NCBI RefSeq assembly: GCF_030160075.1
Contig: NZ_BSNQ01000003.1
Coordinates: 800,625-864,624 of the forward strand
Length of the DNA stretch: 64,000 nucleotides
From: Dyella lipolytica
GTDB taxonomy: Bacteria; Pseudomonadota; Gammaproteobacteria; Xanthomonadales; Rhodanobacteraceae
Direction: 5' to 3'
Shown: in pieces, positions 43,076 through 51,491 of the stretch
Numbering within the stretch: the stretch's first letter is position 1
How the letters are laid out: every line of letters starts with the position of its first letter
Translations under genes and position numbers: made by a program
The notes under the pieces: generated by a model
Seen by the model: only the letters and a program-made list of their open reading frames with translations
Databases searched by the model: none
What the model was told of the DNA's origin: nothing

Positions 43076-44605
43076 TCATAGCTCGTCAAGCTTATTCAGC
43101 AATTCGGCCGCACGGTCCCGTAGCGCGGCAAGATGAGCTTGGGGCCGACGACCGAGCTGCCGATACGCGAGCGCGAGGCGAGGATTATCGGCTAACGTGC
43201 GGCGATGCCTTGCAAGGAAATCCCAATACAGTGCGTTGAACGGGCAGGCGTTCTCGCTGACTTGTTCGTCACGCCGGTACTGGCAGCCTCGACAGTAATC
43301 GCTCATGCGATGGATGTACGCCGCCGCCGAGACATACGGTTTGGTGGCGAGCAGGCCGCCGTCGGCATACTGGCTCATGCCCAGGGTGTTAGGTAGTTCC
43401 ACCCACTCGAACGCGTCGATGTAGATGCCGAGGTACCAGCGGTGCACCTGCTCGGGATCCAGCCCAGCCAACAGCGCGAAGTTGCCGGTTAGCATAAGCC
43501 GCTGGATGTGATGGGCATGGGCGTGCTCCAGCGAGTGCGTGATCGCGTGGTGCAGGCAATTCATCTTGGTTGCGCCGGTCCAGAACCACGCAGGCAGGTC
43601 GCGGTGGTGAGCGAAGGCGTTGCTTTTGGCATAGGCCGGCATGCGCGCCCAGTACACGCCGCGAACATATTCACGCCAACCCAGGATCTGGCGTATAAAG
43701 CCCTCGGCAGCGGCCAACGGCACGTTTCCTGCGCGCCATGCCGATTCGGCGCGGGCGATGACCTCGCGTGGCGACAGCATTTTGACGTTGAGGGCGAAGG
43801 ACAGCAGAGAGTGAAACAGGCGCTTTGCCTGTACGCTCATCGCGTCTTGGTAGTCGCCGAAATGCGGCAACCCAAATTGCACAAAAGCATCCAGCTGTTG
43901 TAAGGCCTCATCGCGATTCAAGGGCCAGCGGAAGTCCTCGGCATGCGGTTCGCCGAAACTCCGGATGCCAGCGGCGGCGATGGCAGACCACAGGATCCGG
44001 TGATCGTGGACGGGGCGCCTATCCGATGGTTCCTGCGGGATGCCTGGCCAGGACTTGCGATTCTCGGTATCGAAGTTCCAGCGCCCAGCCACAGGTTGCC
44101 GATTTGGCTCCATGAGCACGCTGTGTGCTGCGCGCATGTGGCGATAGAACGTTTCCATCCTCCAGTGCTTGCGTGCACCGAAGAGTCCCGCAGCGTCGTC
44201 GCGCTGGGTCAAGAAGTGCTCGCTGTCGACCATCCGTGCCGGGATCGCAAGAGTCTGTACGTAGTCGGCAAGTTGCTGGTCGAGGCGCCATTCGTCTGGT
44301 GCTTGATATTCGAGAATGGCTACCCGATGGTGGGCAATCAGGCGATCAAGGTTGGCAGGGATGTCGTGCAGATTCTCGGGATCGTCGATCGCGAGGTAAT
44401 ACACCCGGTGGCCTGACGATCGCAGTTGTCGCGCGAAATCGCGCATCGCAGCGAAGATGCCCAGAATCTTCTGGGCATGATGCAGGACGTAGTCGGTCTC
44501 TTGACGCACTTCCATCAGAATGTGGAGCACGCGTGGATCGACGACCTCGAACCAGGAGTGCCTAGGATTCAACTGATCACCCAGCAGCAGGCGCAGTATG
44601 GTCAT
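43076..44605 (-). CDS. FeS-type bacterial cryptochrome/(6-4) photolyase
   Basis: 509 residues of the CryPro/FeS-BCP group (PhrB of Agrobacterium type). Starts LRLLLGDQLNPRHSWF. The C-terminal FAD domain has EGFIRQILGWREYVRGVYW and GNFALLAGLDPEQVHRWYLG. Four Cys fit the [4Fe-4S] site: one in KMNCLHHAITH, and three in the C-terminal cluster YCRGCQYRRDEQVSENACPF. It repairs (6-4) photoproducts or acts in light signalling. It follows a 38-codon ORF by 6 nt, and a predicted ECF promoter lies 165 bp upstream, so it should be co-induced with phrB. Confidence 0.93.
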   Translation of the reverse strand: MTILRLLLGDQLNPRHSWFEVVDPRVLHILMEVRQETDYVLHHAQKILGIFAAMRDFARQLRSSGHRVYYLAIDDPENLHDIPANLDRLIAHHRVAILEYQAPDEWRLDQQLADYVQTLAIPARMVDSEHFLTQRDDAAGLFGARKHWRMETFYRHMRAAHSVLMEPNRQPVAGRWNFDTENRKSWPGIPQEPSDRRPVHDHRILWSAIAAAGIRSFGEPHAEDFRWPLNRDEALQQLDAFVQFGLPHFGDYQDAMSVQAKRLFHSLLSFALNVKMLSPREVIARAESAWRAGNVPLAAAEGFIRQILGWREYVRGVYWARMPAYAKSNAFAHHRDLPAWFWTGATKMNCLHHAITHSLEHAHAHHIQRLMLTGNFALLAGLDPEQVHRWYLGIYIDAFEWVELPNTLGMSQYADGGLLATKPYVSAAAYIHRMSDYCRGCQYRRDEQVSENACPFNALYWDFLARHRRTLADNPRLALAYRQLGRRPQAHLAALRDRAAELLNKLDEL

Positions 44606-44611
44606 CGTCAG

Positions 44612-44728
44612 TCATCCGCCCGCGGTCAGCGGCTGATCGGGTGCTGGCCCGGATGCGCTACCCGCAAGCGCGCTCCACGACAATACCGACAACAGGCTGA
44701 GTACTAGCAGCGTGCACGACAACTTCAT
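44612..44728 (-). CDS. Possible 38-aa secreted or membrane peptide
   Basis: Minus-strand ATG 44728 to TGA 44612. The peptide is a hydrophobic helix (LLVLSLLSVLSWSALA) after a short KLSC start, with a Gly/Pro-rich tail ending PLTAGG. Placed directly between the ECF promoter (about 40 bp upstream) and the FeS photolyase ATG (6 bp downstream). Ribosome site is weak (GGATC). It looks like a bare signal peptide, so it could be a tiny membrane protein or a leader for coupled translation. Confidence 0.45.
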   Translation of the reverse strand: MKLSCTLLVLSLLSVLSWSALAGSASGPAPDQPLTAGG

Positions 44729-44769
44729 GGTGGGTGATCCGGAGCGGTGGGCAAGGGCCTGCACATCGT

Positions 44770-44798
44770 CTTACGACGACGAGCCACCACTGGATGCA
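44770..44798 (-). promoter_or_regulatory. Predicted ECF promoter, small ORF and FeS photolyase
   Basis: Minus strand: TGCATCC (44798-44792), 16-bp spacer, CGTAAG (44775-44770). The leader to the small ORF would be about 35 nt. Confidence 0.75.
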
Positions 44799-45209
44799 GT
44801 GCCCTGGTGCCCGTGCTCCAATGAGGACAGATCCGCGAGTGCCTACTAAAAATAGGCCAAGTGCGAATTGAAGATATCGGTTGACGTGTGCTGAAGGCGG
44901 TAGGGCAGGTGAGGGCGAATTCGCGCCAGCCCGGTTTGCGCAGAGGTAGGGTTCAAGGTCGGGGCGGCACCCGGCGCCGTGAGCATCGCGGATGGGGTCT
45001 AACAAATAGGCTGTTAGCGCGAGGTCATTCTCGAGGGGGCGCCTTGAATTCTGATGGCTGCTCACCACGCTTCAAGCGCAGCGTGCATGAATGCAGTGGC
45101 GAAACGTGCAACGTGTCAACGCTTCCCGGACTTTGGCGTGACTGATCACCGCGAAAAGCCTTCCGCCACAAGGCCTGTAAAACATTATGCAACCTGTGGC
45201 GACCTTGGT
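44799..45209. other. Gene-free divergent gap
   Basis: About 410 bp between the photolyase promoter and the metal-repressor promoter. ORFs here (for example 44888-45145) lack ribosome sites and family features. Confidence 0.45.
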
Positions 45210-45252
45210 TTGATCAGTGTGCGGCAAGGCAATATACCCTAGTGGGGTATAT
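45210..45252 (+). promoter_or_regulatory. Promoter and CsoR/RcnR-type operator
   Basis: A sigma-70-like promoter, TTGATC at 45210-45215 and TATACC at 45233-45238 (17-bp spacer), overlapped by a dyad ATATACCC-TAGTG-GGGTATAT (45232-45252). G-tract dyads of this kind are typical operators of the CsoR/RcnR/FrmR repressors, and the repressor gene starts 44 bp downstream, so autorepression is expected. Confidence 0.75.
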
Positions 45253-45295
45253 GATATTCTTGAGTTGAGCCACGCTCCGTTGGCGGAGGATTGTC

Positions 45296-45571
45296 ATGTC
45301 ACACATAGCCAGGGAGAAGACCCGGCTGCTCAGCCGCGTCCGTCGTATCAGGGGCCAGGTGGAAGGTATCGAGCGCGCCTTGAATGACGAAAAAGACTGT
45401 GCCGAGATCCTGCGGCAGATCGCGGCTGCGCGCGGCGCAATCAACGGCCTGATGGCCAAGGTGGTGGAGGACCACATCGACATGCATGTGGCACACCCAA
45501 GCCTCGGTGAAGCCGAGCGCGCCCAAGGCGCGCGTGAGCTCGTCGAAGTCATTCATTCGTACATGAAGTAA
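45296..45571 (+). CDS. RcnR/FrmR/CsoR-family metal-sensing repressor
   Basis: 91 residues, the all-helical DUF156 fold that binds G-tract operators as a tetramer. Metal-ligand positions of RcnR are all present: H3, C35, H60 and H64 (SHIAREK, KDCAEIL, EDHIDMHV). The H3/C35/H60/H64 set points to Ni/Co-type or Zn sensing rather than Cu (CsoR) or formaldehyde (FrmR). GGAGGATTGTC precedes the ATG. Next gene is a P1B ATPase after 14 bp, and a CDF transporter remnant is further down, so metal derepression of efflux is the likely role. Confidence 0.9.
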   Translation: MSHIAREKTRLLSRVRRIRGQVEGIERALNDEKDCAEILRQIAAARGAINGLMAKVVEDHIDMHVAHPSLGEAERAQGARELVEVIHSYMK

Positions 45572-45585
45572 CCCAGGGCTTCACT

Positions 45586-47565
45586 ATGCCGACCTCCAAT
45601 TCCCCCCTCGAAAACGATTTGCCCGTTCAGGCTGCGCAACGCACGATCGTGCCCGCTGCGCATGATCACGACCATGACCACGCTTATGATGACCACGAGC
45701 ACGCTTTCGATGCAGTCGAAGCGCTTCGCATCGGTGCCGTGGCCTTGGCGGCCATCGCCGTCTGGTTTCAGTGGTGGGAACCGTGGCCACGCTTCAGCGT
45801 GATCGGCATCGCCGGACTGGCGATCGGCGGCTGGCCAATCTTCAAGGAGGCGTTAGAGAATCTGCTAGCACGGCGCATGACGATGGAGCTGTCGATGACC
45901 ATCGCGATCATCGCTGCCGCTGCGATTTCAGAGTTCTTCACGGCGCTGGTGATCACGCTGTTCGTACTGGTCGCTGAAGTGCTGGAAGGCATGACAGTGT
46001 CCCGGGGGCGGAAGGCAATCCGCGATCTTCTGGACTTCCTGCCGCGCGAGGTATCGGTTCGCCGTGGAGGTACGATCAGCGAAGTTCATAGCGACACGTT
46101 GGCCGTGGGCGAGACGGTGCTCGTTAATCCGGGTGGCCGCATTCCGGTGGACGGACAGGTGGTCGCCGGCCATTCGTTTGTCGACCAGGCCCGTATCACC
46201 GGCGAGTCGATGCCGGTGGAGAAGACCGCCGGTACCGATGTCTATGCCGGTTCCATCAACCAGTCCGGCGCGTTGGAAATCGTCGCCACACGTGTCGGCC
46301 GCGACACCAGCTATGGCAAGATTATTGAAGCGGTTGAGGAGGCGGAGCGCTCCCGGGCTCCGGTCCAGCGCCTGGCCGACCGTCTGGCCGGCTATCTGGT
46401 CTATTTCGCCCTCGCTGCCGCCGTGCTGACCTATCTGATCACCCACGATATCCGCGCCACCATTTCGGTCATTATCGTCGCGGGTGCGTGCGGCATCGCC
46501 GCGGGCACACCGCTGGCTATCCTCGGTGCCATCGGGCGCGCGGCGCGCAACGGCGCCATTATCAAGGGCGGCCTGTATCTCGAGCAGCTAGGCCGCGTGG
46601 ACACGGTGGTACTGGACAAGACCGGCACGCTGACCTACGGAGAGCCCGAAGTGCAGTCGTTGATGCTCGCGCCCGGTATTACGACCGAGGAAGCCTTGCA
46701 TTGGATCGCGTCGGCGGAACTACGTTCCGAGCATCCGCTGGGCAAAATGCTTGTGCGCTATGCCCGTGCGCAGGGTGTGACACCCATTGAGCCGGACGCC
46801 TTTCGATATATACCCGGCCTGGGCATTACCGCCACGGTTACGGGGGACAGCATTCTGGTCGGCAATGAGTCGCTGTTGCGCAACGAATGGGTCGTGCTTC
46901 CCGAAGACGTGCAGAGGAAACAACCCGAGGCTGCCAAGGTTTGGATGGCGCGCAACGGGCAATGGATCGGTACGGCCTTGGTGGTCGACACGATCCGCAG
47001 CGAGGCACGCCATGCGTTGCAAACCCTTCACGCGATGGGTCTGCGCACGGTGCTCCTGACCGGTGATGTAAAGACCGTCGCTGACGCGGTGGGTGCTCAG
47101 TTGGGTATCGACACCGTCGTGGCGGAGGTGTTGCCGGATGCGAAACTGGCTTACATCGAACAATTGGTCGCTCTCAAGGCCACGGTGGCCATGGTGGGTG
47201 ATGGCATCAACGATGCCCCCGCCCTGATGAAAGCGCAGGTCGGCGTGGCCATGGGCTCGGGTACCGATATCGCCCGCGAAAGCGCCGACGTGGTGTTGCT
47301 AGGCAATGACTTGTCCAAGTTTGCCCAGACACTGCAGCTAGCACGGCGCACGCGCGGCATCATTTGGCAGAACTTTACCGGGACGATCGTGGTGGATCTG
47401 CTAGGTATCGCGCTGGCCGCTGCCGGTCTGCTCAATCCGTTGTTCGCGGCCTTCATCCACGTTGCGTCCGAGCTGACCTTCATCCTCAATTCCGCGCGGT
47501 TATTGCCAGTGGCGGAGCGGAAAACCATCGCAAACGCGCTACAACCGACCGAGGAGCATGCCTGA
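45586..47565 (+). CDS. P1B-type heavy-metal ATPase with unusual GAC membrane motif
   Basis: 659 residues. No HMA domain; instead a His/Asp-rich N-terminus (residues about 26-39, HDHDHDHAYDDHEH) that may bind metal. Catalytic parts intact: TGES, phosphorylated D344 in DKTGTLTYGEP, SEHPLG, and GDGINDAPALM. The helix that normally carries CPC/SPC/CPH reads IVAGACGIAAGTPLAI, so the motif is G300-A301-C302 and lacks the usual proline. Metal choice cannot be read from known classes. It is probably co-transcribed with the RcnR-like repressor; the His-rich start and repressor type favour Ni, Co or Zn export. Confidence 0.9.
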   Translation: MPTSNSPLENDLPVQAAQRTIVPAAHDHDHDHAYDDHEHAFDAVEALRIGAVALAAIAVWFQWWEPWPRFSVIGIAGLAIGGWPIFKEALENLLARRMTMELSMTIAIIAAAAISEFFTALVITLFVLVAEVLEGMTVSRGRKAIRDLLDFLPREVSVRRGGTISEVHSDTLAVGETVLVNPGGRIPVDGQVVAGHSFVDQARITGESMPVEKTAGTDVYAGSINQSGALEIVATRVGRDTSYGKIIEAVEEAERSRAPVQRLADRLAGYLVYFALAAAVLTYLITHDIRATISVIIVAGACGIAAGTPLAILGAIGRAARNGAIIKGGLYLEQLGRVDTVVLDKTGTLTYGEPEVQSLMLAPGITTEEALHWIASAELRSEHPLGKMLVRYARAQGVTPIEPDAFRYIPGLGITATVTGDSILVGNESLLRNEWVVLPEDVQRKQPEAAKVWMARNGQWIGTALVVDTIRSEARHALQTLHAMGLRTVLLTGDVKTVADAVGAQLGIDTVVAEVLPDAKLAYIEQLVALKATVAMVGDGINDAPALMKAQVGVAMGSGTDIARESADVVLLGNDLSKFAQTLQLARRTRGIIWQNFTGTIVVDLLGIALAAAGLLNPLFAAFIHVASELTFILNSARLLPVAERKTIANALQPTEEHA

Positions 47566-47566
47566 C

Positions 47567-47761
47567 ATGGCACTTCCTTCACCCTGTAGCGAAGTTTGTC
47601 GCTTCAATCGCAAGACCGACTTGTGTGCCGGCTGCCTGCGCACGACGTCGGAGATCCGCCAATGGCGGAAACTCACCGATCACAAAAGGCATTTCATCCT
47701 GGCGGATCGTGGGCGGCGTCTGTCGAAACTAAACGCGAAAATCGGCCCTGCCAATCCCTAG
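47567..47761 (+). CDS. DUF1289 small cysteine-rich protein
   Basis: 64 residues. Family motif C-x3-C-x7-C-x2-C is present (PCSEVCRFNRKTDLCAGCLRT) followed by EIRQWRKL. Probably a small metal- or FeS-binding protein; function unknown. ATG 47567 has GAGGAG 10 nt upstream; ATG 47558 inside the ATPase end is the alternative. Part of the metal operon by position (1 bp after the ATPase stop). Confidence 0.85.
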   Translation: MALPSPCSEVCRFNRKTDLCAGCLRTTSEIRQWRKLTDHKRHFILADRGRRLSKLNAKIGPANP

Positions 47762-47770
47762 AGATATACG

Positions 47771-48050
47771 ATGAGTTCGCCTCTGCTTGATGCCTTGGGC
47801 CACGTTTCGCTACGGCGTAAGGTTCTTATCGTGGCACTGCTGAACTTCGGCTACTTCGGTATCGCATTAGCCGTTGCGCGATGTGGCGATCATGATCGTC
47901 GCTCTTGTCACAAGCTTCAGTCATTCGATGTGGCCTGACTTTATCGTGAGCCTAGCACCACAGCGTTGATCGTGGTTGTTCCGGTTTTCGTGCAATTTAT
48001 GGCGGTCTAGCCAAATCGCGTTGAAGCGCCGCTATTCCTATGCGTCCCGA
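47771..48050 (+). pseudogene. Remnant of a CDF-family cation efflux transporter
   Basis: ATG 47771 opens MSSPLLDALGHVSLRRKVLIVALLNFGYFGIA, the N-terminus and first helix of CDF-type cation transporters, then stops at 47938. In a second frame from about 47883 the sequence reads DVAIMIVALV and then SMWPDFIVSL, matching a later CDF helix, followed in a third frame by LWRSSQIALK. The middle (helices 2-4 with the metal-binding Asp/His residues) is missing. An internal deletion plus frameshifts explain this. It was probably the third pump gene of the metal operon. Confidence 0.65.
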
Positions 48051-48488
48051 ACGCCTTACCGGGGGCGTAAAATAACTAGGCCGGGACGTCAGGCGCCGAG
48101 GCGGGGCCCTGCCTCACGATGGATGACCGATAGGCCCGACCGTGCCGCCATTCTGGCGGCATGTTTGTTTTTGAAGGGTGTGAGCACCCATTCGTGGCAA
48201 CGCCATCGATTGCGCTTACTGTCTCCACCGAAAATGAAAACATGCTGTTGATAATGTGCCGATTCATGACGCGTCCTCAGTGACCAGCTGAGAGCTAGCA
48301 AAATTAATGCATGAGGTAGATGTCTTCGAAGGAGTCCAGACTGTCGGCCGGACAGGGTCGCCCAACTTAAACTCCAGAATCCAGCAGCGAAGGCGCCATC
48401 GCTCTAGGCGTTATCATCCAATCGTCTGAATGACACCATAGGCTCTTGTATCATCGGGGATGAACTTTCTCATTTGGAGTGACTCATC
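48051..48488. other. Gap between CDF remnant and cupin gene
   Basis: No gene seen. Probably further decayed DNA from the transporter side, then the cupin promoter region. Confidence 0.4.
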
Positions 48489-48863
48489 ATGAACACGGCC
48501 GACAACCGATACGATATCGACACCGATAGCGTCATGTTTGCCGGTGGCGAACCGTTTGATGTATCCGCCATCGGTGCCGCGCAGACACCTTGGTGGAATC
48601 GCACCTTGTGCGAAGTTAATAACGCTTGGGTGCGACTCGGTGTCATGGAAGGGGACTTTCATTGGCATAAGCACGACGACACCGACGAATTCTTCCTTGT
48701 CATGGAAGGCCATCTCGATATCGAGCTTGAGAATCAGATGATCAGCCTCACGCCGGGACAAGCCTTCACAGTTCCCAAGGGCATCATGCATTGCCCCCAT
48801 GCACGAGCACGCTCGGTGGTGCTGATGATCGAGCAGGCGGGCGTTGTTCCCACGGGCAATTAG
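48489..48863 (+). CDS. Small cupin-domain protein
   Basis: 124 residues, a single beta-barrel cupin. Motif 1: HWHKHDDTDEFFLVMEGHLDIEL, with H-x-H-x5-E metal ligands; motif 2: PGQAFTVPKGIMHCPHARARS with the fourth ligand His. Fits the short cupin_2-type metal proteins that act as isomerases, dioxygenases or binding proteins. GGAGTGACTCATC precedes ATG 48489. Single-gene unit, convergent with the efflux operon. Substrate unknown. Confidence 0.85.
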   Translation: MNTADNRYDIDTDSVMFAGGEPFDVSAIGAAQTPWWNRTLCEVNNAWVRLGVMEGDFHWHKHDDTDEFFLVMEGHLDIELENQMISLTPGQAFTVPKGIMHCPHARARSVVLMIEQAGVVPTGN

Positions 48864-48912
48864 CGCCACAAAGCTGCCAGTGTTCGTCAAGCGCCCTCGA
48901 TGGGGTCACCGC

Positions 48913-50343
48913 TTACCATTCGCCACCCAACGATTGAAAGAGTGCCGTCGTGTCGGCCAACCGACTGGCTTGTGCTTGTGTCCGATACAGTTTGGTTTGT
49001 AACGCCTGGCGTTCGGCATCCAGTCGTCCGAACTGACTGATCCCGCCGACGGAATACTGGGTCTGCGCGATGGCCAGGCTTGCCTGCGCCTGTTGTGCGG
49101 CGTCATCGCGGGCTTGTAACTCACTCGCATCGTTTTGCAAGGCTGTCAGGGTGTCTGCGACCTGCTGCAGGCCCTGCAACACCGTTTGTTGATAGCCGGC
49201 GAGTGCCGCGTCATAAGCGGCTTGCGCGGAACGCTTTTTCGCACGCAGCTCGCCGCCATGGAAAATCGGCTGCGTGAGATTCAGACCGGCATTCCAGATG
49301 TTGAGACCCTTCACGATGTCCCGGATACGCGGCCGCTCCGACCCCACACCGCCGGCGAGAGTGAATTGCGGATACAGATTGGCGGTCGCCACCCCAACAT
49401 TGGCACTAGCCTGATGCAGTAATGCTTCCGACGCACGAATATCGGGCCGCTCACGCGCGAGTGTCGAGGGTAAGGTAAGTGGCACGCGCTTAGGCAGGTG
49501 CAACGCATCGAGGGTCAGATCACCGAAATCTGCCTTCGAGGGCGGCTCACCAAGCAGGATGGCGAGTTGATGATCGGCTTGCGCGAGTTGGGTAGCGAGC
49601 GGCGGCAGAGATGCACGCGTCTGTGCCAGCAACGTGCGTTGGCTGTGCACGTCGAGCTGTGCCACGCCGCCTGCTGCGAAGCGCTTTTCAGTGATGGCCA
49701 GCTGCTGCGCCTGAGTGTCGGCCAGGCGTTGTGTCAAGGTGATTTGCTGTTGCAGCGAAGCACGCCGAATGGCGGTGGACACCACATTCCCTGCGAGCGT
49801 GAGACGCGCGGCGTCGAATTCGTACGCTTGATAGTCGACTTGTGCCTTCAGCGCTTCGAGCGCCCGACGATTAGCACCGAAGACATCGAGCGTGTAGGTC
49901 ACGCTGACCGAGGCGTCGTACAAGGTAAAGGGGCCGGGATTGGGAATATTCGGAATGCCGAACTGGGCAATGTCCACCTTCTGTCGTTCACCCGACAGCT
50001 TGGCATCGATCGCGGGGTATTCGGTCGCTCCGGCTTCTGCGGCGTAGTCTTCCCGCGCCTGGAGGAGTTTCGCGCGTGCCTGCGCCAGTGTCGGACTTTG
50101 CTGCAAGGCGGTGTCGACGAAACGATTGAGGGGATCCGAGTGAAACTGCGTCCACCACATGGTGGGGGCTTTTTCTATCGGGACAAATGTCTGCGCGGTG
50201 CCGTTAGCCGCGACGGTCGTCGCGGGCTGGGCGTCGTGCGTGTAGGTCGACGTGTCCGGCGCCGCGGGCGCACGGAAACTTGGTCCGACCGCGCAACCGG
50301 CCAGCGTCAGTACTCCCATCAAAGCAAGTGGCTTCATCGACAT
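48913..50343 (-). CDS. Outer-membrane efflux lipoprotein (OprM/NodT family)
   Basis: About 476 residues. Lipobox LTLAGC at the N-terminus, then two outer-membrane-efflux repeats (for example WWTQFHSDPLNRFVDTALQQSPTL, and the second from IRASEALLHQASANVGVATANLYPQFTL). It forms the trimeric exit channel for the export system encoded upstream. ATG 50343 lies 5 bp after the permease stop; the frame beyond it is a shadow. Last gene of a five-gene operon. Confidence 0.92.
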   Translation of the reverse strand: MSMKPLALMGVLTLAGCAVGPSFRAPAAPDTSTYTHDAQPATTVAANGTAQTFVPIEKAPTMWWTQFHSDPLNRFVDTALQQSPTLAQARAKLLQAREDYAAEAGATEYPAIDAKLSGERQKVDIAQFGIPNIPNPGPFTLYDASVSVTYTLDVFGANRRALEALKAQVDYQAYEFDAARLTLAGNVVSTAIRRASLQQQITLTQRLADTQAQQLAITEKRFAAGGVAQLDVHSQRTLLAQTRASLPPLATQLAQADHQLAILLGEPPSKADFGDLTLDALHLPKRVPLTLPSTLARERPDIRASEALLHQASANVGVATANLYPQFTLAGGVGSERPRIRDIVKGLNIWNAGLNLTQPIFHGGELRAKKRSAQAAYDAALAGYQQTVLQGLQQVADTLTALQNDASELQARDDAAQQAQASLAIAQTQYSVGGISQFGRLDAERQALQTKLYRTQAQASRLADTTALFQSLGGEW

Positions 50344-50348
50344 TCCCG

Positions 50349-51491
50349 CTAGTCCAGCGTGCGTCGGTAGAAACGCAACGCGATGCCCATCATCACGACC
50401 ATGAACACGGCCATCGGCCACACCGATGGCCACAGGTCGATCCAGCCGTTGCCCTTGAGCAGAATGCCGCGGATCAACCGGTTGAAATACGTCAGCGGCA
50501 ACAGGTTGCCGATAAACCGCGCCCACACTGGCATGCCCGCAAACGGAAACATGAAGCCCGATAGCAGCAGACTCGGCAGAAAATAAAACATCGTCAATTG
50601 CATCGCCTGCAATTGGCTCTGGGCGAGCGATGACAGCGTGATGCCCACCGTCAACGTGGCGGCGATAAAGAGCAATGCTGCCAGGTAGATCGCGATCAGG
50701 CTTCCCTCGAAGGGCACATGAAAAACGAAATAAGCCGCGGCCAGGATGATCGTCACCTGGATCAGCCCGATGGCGACATACGGCACGATCTTGCCGGTCA
50801 TCACCTCGATCGGCAGCACGGGGGTGGCCAGCAGGTTTTCCATCGTGCCACGTTCGCGTTCGCGGGTGATGGCGAGCCCGGTCATCATCACCATCGTCAT
50901 CGTGAGAATCACGCCCATCAAGCCCGGCACCACGTTGTACTGTGTGATGGCCTCGGGGTTGTACAGACTGTGCACCTGGACATCGAAGGCGGCCGGGGCG
51001 CCATTCAGATGCGCGAGCGGTCCGGTGAGGTCCTTCTCGACGACCGGTTGCACCAAGCCAGGCAAGGCCGCGACCGCGGACCCCGTCGCGGTGGGGTCGG
51101 TGGCGTCCGCCTCCAGTAGCAACGACGGATGCTCGCCGCGCAACAGCCGACGCGAAAAGTCGGCCGGCACGTTCAGCACAAACAGAACCTGCCCCTGGGC
51201 GAGCGCACGCCGACCGGCGGTTTCATCAGGCAGCGTCTCGACGATGTTGAAATAGTCGGAATTCTTCATCGCCGCGACGAAGCTGCGCGAGAACGGGCTT
51301 TGCTCGCCAAGGATGACTGCGGTCGGTAATTGTTTCGGGTTGGTGTTGATCGCATAGCCGAACAGCGCGAGCTGGACGATCGGCAAGACGGCGATCATCG
51401 CGAACGTGATGCGATCGCGCTTCAGTTGCAAGAACTCCTTGAGCACGACACTCCACCAACGCGGCAGCGAAAACAGGGCGTGTGTGGTCAT
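50349..51491 (-). CDS. ABC-2 type transporter permease (YbhR/YhhJ-like)
   Basis: 380 residues. N-terminal helix (ITFAMIAVLPIVQLALFGYAI), a large periplasmic loop, then about five helices including LMGVILTMTMVMMTGLAITRERERGTMENLL, the ABC-2 signature region. It pairs with the ATPase encoded just before it (4-nt ATGA overlap). Only one permease gene is present, whereas E. coli has two (ybhS and ybhR), so it probably works as a homodimer. Confidence 0.92.
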   Translation of the reverse strand: MTTHALFSLPRWWSVVLKEFLQLKRDRITFAMIAVLPIVQLALFGYAINTNPKQLPTAVILGEQSPFSRSFVAAMKNSDYFNIVETLPDETAGRRALAQGQVLFVLNVPADFSRRLLRGEHPSLLLEADATDPTATGSAVAALPGLVQPVVEKDLTGPLAHLNGAPAAFDVQVHSLYNPEAITQYNVVPGLMGVILTMTMVMMTGLAITRERERGTMENLLATPVLPIEVMTGKIVPYVAIGLIQVTIILAAAYFVFHVPFEGSLIAIYLAALLFIAATLTVGITLSSLAQSQLQAMQLTMFYFLPSLLLSGFMFPFAGMPVWARFIGNLLPLTYFNRLIRGILLKGNGWIDLWPSVWPMAVFMVVMMGIALRFYRRTLD

